64,000 nt of DNA. Origin: JAAYYM01 sp964638005 (lineage in GTDB: Bacteria > Bacillota > Clostridia > Lachnospirales > Lachnospiraceae). The stretch spans positions 43,398 to 107,397 of the forward strand of contig CAZWXS010000004.1 of assembly GCA_964638005.1 (NCBI GenBank). Direction: 5' to 3'. Shown here piece after piece: positions 62,573-64,000 of this stretch (within the stretch, counting starts at the first letter, position 1; every line of letters begins with the position of its first letter). Made by a program: the position numbers and the translations under genes. Under the pieces are notes generated by a model, which worked only from the letters and a program-made list of their open reading frames with translations, did not search any database and was not told the origin of the DNA.

Positions 62573-63037
62573 CTATATCGTCAGGTCATTCTCAAGCTTA
62601 TATGAGACTGCCCTGTCAAACACCTGTGACAATACTTTGCTGAACATACCGGCTACGATGAATACAAGAATAACGACTAAAATTGCCGGAGTGATATAGA
62701 AAAACAATCTGACCGCAGAAACGGTTGCAATGGCAAATCCGTAATTGCCCATCTTCTGCAGGCTGACCACATTTTCCTTGATAAAGCAATCGTCCTTCAG
62801 CACCGTCTTGAACATCCTGCGCAGTTCGTTGACCAGCATGACCGCCAGCACACCATCGATGAAATACAGGATCACTGCCTGCCAGTAGAATTCCTCGAAC
62901 TTATCATAATAAGGGGCGATCGCCCGAATTGTGAATGGCAGCGTAATACATGCAAGAATTCCGCAATAAAACATAAAATCCAGTATGAATTTCGTTGCCT
63001 TCGTAATCGCTGATTGTGTACTCTGTTCCTGACTCAT
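62573..63037 (-). CDS. DUF2975 membrane protein
   Basis: About 154 residues, four membrane helices (FILDFMFYCGILACITLPFT; YWQAVILYFIDGVLAVMLV; MGNYGFAIATVSAVRLFFYI; AILVVILVFIVAGMFSKVL). The segment CFIKENVVSLQKMGNYGFAI is characteristic of DUF2975. Function unknown; commonly paired with a YozG-type regulator as here. ATG 63037 is six bases after GAGGGAA. Confidence 0.88.
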   Translation of the reverse strand: MSQEQSTQSAITKATKFILDFMFYCGILACITLPFTIRAIAPYYDKFEEFYWQAVILYFIDGVLAVMLVNELRRMFKTVLKDDCFIKENVVSLQKMGNYGFAIATVSAVRLFFYITPAILVVILVFIVAGMFSKVLSQVFDRAVSYKLENDLTI

Positions 63038-63180
63038 TTCGTTCCCTCTTTCCATATATCATCTCACCCGTTCTCTATGCAAAATCTGTTTCGCTTGAAA
63101 AGAATATACCACATCGCAAATCGAATTTCAATACTTATTTATTGTTTTTCGATAACTTTTCATTTTTTATCAATAAAAAA

Positions 63181-63214
63181 GCTGAACTCTTCGTATGTTC
63201 TACGACCGTTCAGC
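63181..63214 (-). terminator. Terminator of the last gene
   Basis: Outer arms GCTGAAC and GTTCAGC and inner TCGTA/TACGA. On the minus strand it is followed by TTTTTTATTG. Confidence 0.75.
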
Positions 63215-63267
63215 ATTTTTCTCACCGAAATATTTATTTTAAGAAAATAGAACCATTTCAAATTCAT

Positions 63268-63999
63268 TTATCTTGCATAAACAAAACTGTCTTCATACGC
63301 GTTATTGGCACGGTTCATATAATAAACACTGAAGCCGATGCCGCTCTTGCCGATCTTGGCTTTTTCGTCTTCAATTTCCTGTTCCATGGACTTTGCAATA
63401 TTGTCTGTCGTGATTACTTCCATGATCTTATTGATGTCTTCCGGTGAAAACAGATCCAATATCTTAGAAATATCACCGATGTTATCACGATTAAAGCTAA
63501 ACGCATACCCATTGGAAAGCTTACCCACATTGATAATATCATTACCGGCTGACATATCGCCAACCGTCATAATCCCATTCTGAAAATCAAACGCAATCGG
63601 AACACCATTATAGGTAGCCATTCCGGTCTTGCCATCGCCACTCTTTCGCGCGATTTCCTCTACCTGACGGAATGATTTTGCAATATCCTTTTCACGCTGC
63701 GCCTGCATATCCTCGTATTTCTGAGGATCATTGATGCGGGCATCTTCCAGAGCCTCATCGTATTCCTGTTCCTTTAAAAGCTTATACTGCAGGGTCATAA
63801 TATCTTGGAACGCTGTAGAATCAGAACCTGGTATCGGAGGTGTATAAGTCTTCTGCACTCCCTGTGTGCTCTGTAACTTTGAGGTCAGTACATCGCCGAC
63901 AGGGTTCAGAGAATCACTTGTAAGCCCGACTTTATTTGCCGAACTGTTATAGAGATAACTATAATATGAAGTGTTCAATCCATACCCTGAAATGTACAT
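63268..63999 (-). CDS. Unknown protein at the window edge
   Basis: 243 residues from the ATG two bases inside the window edge; its ribosome binding site is outside, so the true start could be elsewhere. It begins MYISGYGLNTSYYSYLYNSS, followed by a charged coiled-coil-prone region (EEQEYDEALEDARINDPQKY) and a C-terminal half with IAFDFQNGIMTVGDMSAGND. No signal peptide or membrane helix. Family not recognised. It ends with a terminator. Confidence 0.65.
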   Translation of the reverse strand: MYISGYGLNTSYYSYLYNSSANKVGLTSDSLNPVGDVLTSKLQSTQGVQKTYTPPIPGSDSTAFQDIMTLQYKLLKEQEYDEALEDARINDPQKYEDMQAQREKDIAKSFRQVEEIARKSGDGKTGMATYNGVPIAFDFQNGIMTVGDMSAGNDIINVGKLSNGYAFSFNRDNIGDISKILDLFSPEDINKIMEVITTDNIAKSMEQEIEDEKAKIGKSGIGFSVYYMNRANNAYEDSFVYAR

Positions 64000-64000
64000 A

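Noticed and set aside
1..64000. tRNA, rRNA, transposase or prophage genes
   Set aside because: None recognised on either strand by eye; small RNAs without strong motifs cannot be excluded.

Overview
The window looks like chromosome of an anaerobic, endospore-forming, Gram-positive bacterium of the Clostridia, most likely a Lachnospiraceae. Evidence: a complete spoIIAA-spoIIAB-sigF operon; an oxygen-sensitive class III ribonucleotide reductase; T-box leaders with GGTGGTACC cores; ECF-type vitamin/amino-acid transporters; lipoproteins and SH3-repeat wall hydrolases of Gram-positive type; and moderate GC. I cannot name the genus. Most genes lie on the minus strand. No rRNA, tRNA, CRISPR array, transposase or prophage gene was seen.

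Layout. 0-6.7 kb: a structured hairpin element, a cytoplasmic hybrid histidine kinase, a cyclic-nucleotide-domain protein and a PurF-like protein without its catalytic cysteine. 6.9-16.1 kb: a GT39-like membrane glycosyltransferase, the spoIIA sporulation operon preceded by two tandem copies of a hairpin-rich repeat, a FapA/48-aa protein/TPR operon, and valS with a T-box. 16.5-24.6 kb: a sugar kinase plus GH4 phospho-glycosidase pair, then a surface operon (seven-SH3-repeat glucosaminidase-like protein and a Q/P/Y-repeat membrane protein). 25-28.4 kb: a four-gene ECF transporter (S, A, A', T) under a T-box whose specifier reads TGG, so probably a tryptophan importer. 28.4-39.5 kb: purEMD, an M29-like aminopeptidase, pyrF and pyrE with a Fic-fold gene between them, and nrdD fused to a redoxin domain behind two NrdR boxes.

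39.7-47.9 kb: a tight run of eight minus-strand genes (DUF2974 hydrolase, MFS, potA, potB, potC, potD, TPR lipoprotein, hflX). 48-53.2 kb: an orphan metal-type ABC ATPase, signal peptidase I, and a plus-strand MBOAT / SGNH / acyltransferase-3 operon for acylating a surface polymer. 53.2-56.1 kb: an ECF S component, then a PadR-DUF1700-DUF4097-PspC envelope-stress-type operon with a palindrome over its -10. 56.3-64 kb: a small protein with a double-glycine leader motif and a zinc ribbon, an AraC regulator, a divergent GH31 alpha-xylosidase, a DUF4173-like membrane protein followed by a small, possibly broken gene, a DUF2975/XRE pair, and an unknown protein reaching the window edge.

The most unusual items are: the PurF homologue with the glutaminase cysteine replaced by glycine; the Fic-fold protein with Gln at the catalytic His position inside a pyrimidine locus; the leader-peptide-like zinc-ribbon protein; the repeat upstream of spoIIA; and the hairpin that is at once a double NrdR site and the end of hflX. 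All functional statements rest on reading the sequence by eye; no database search was run.
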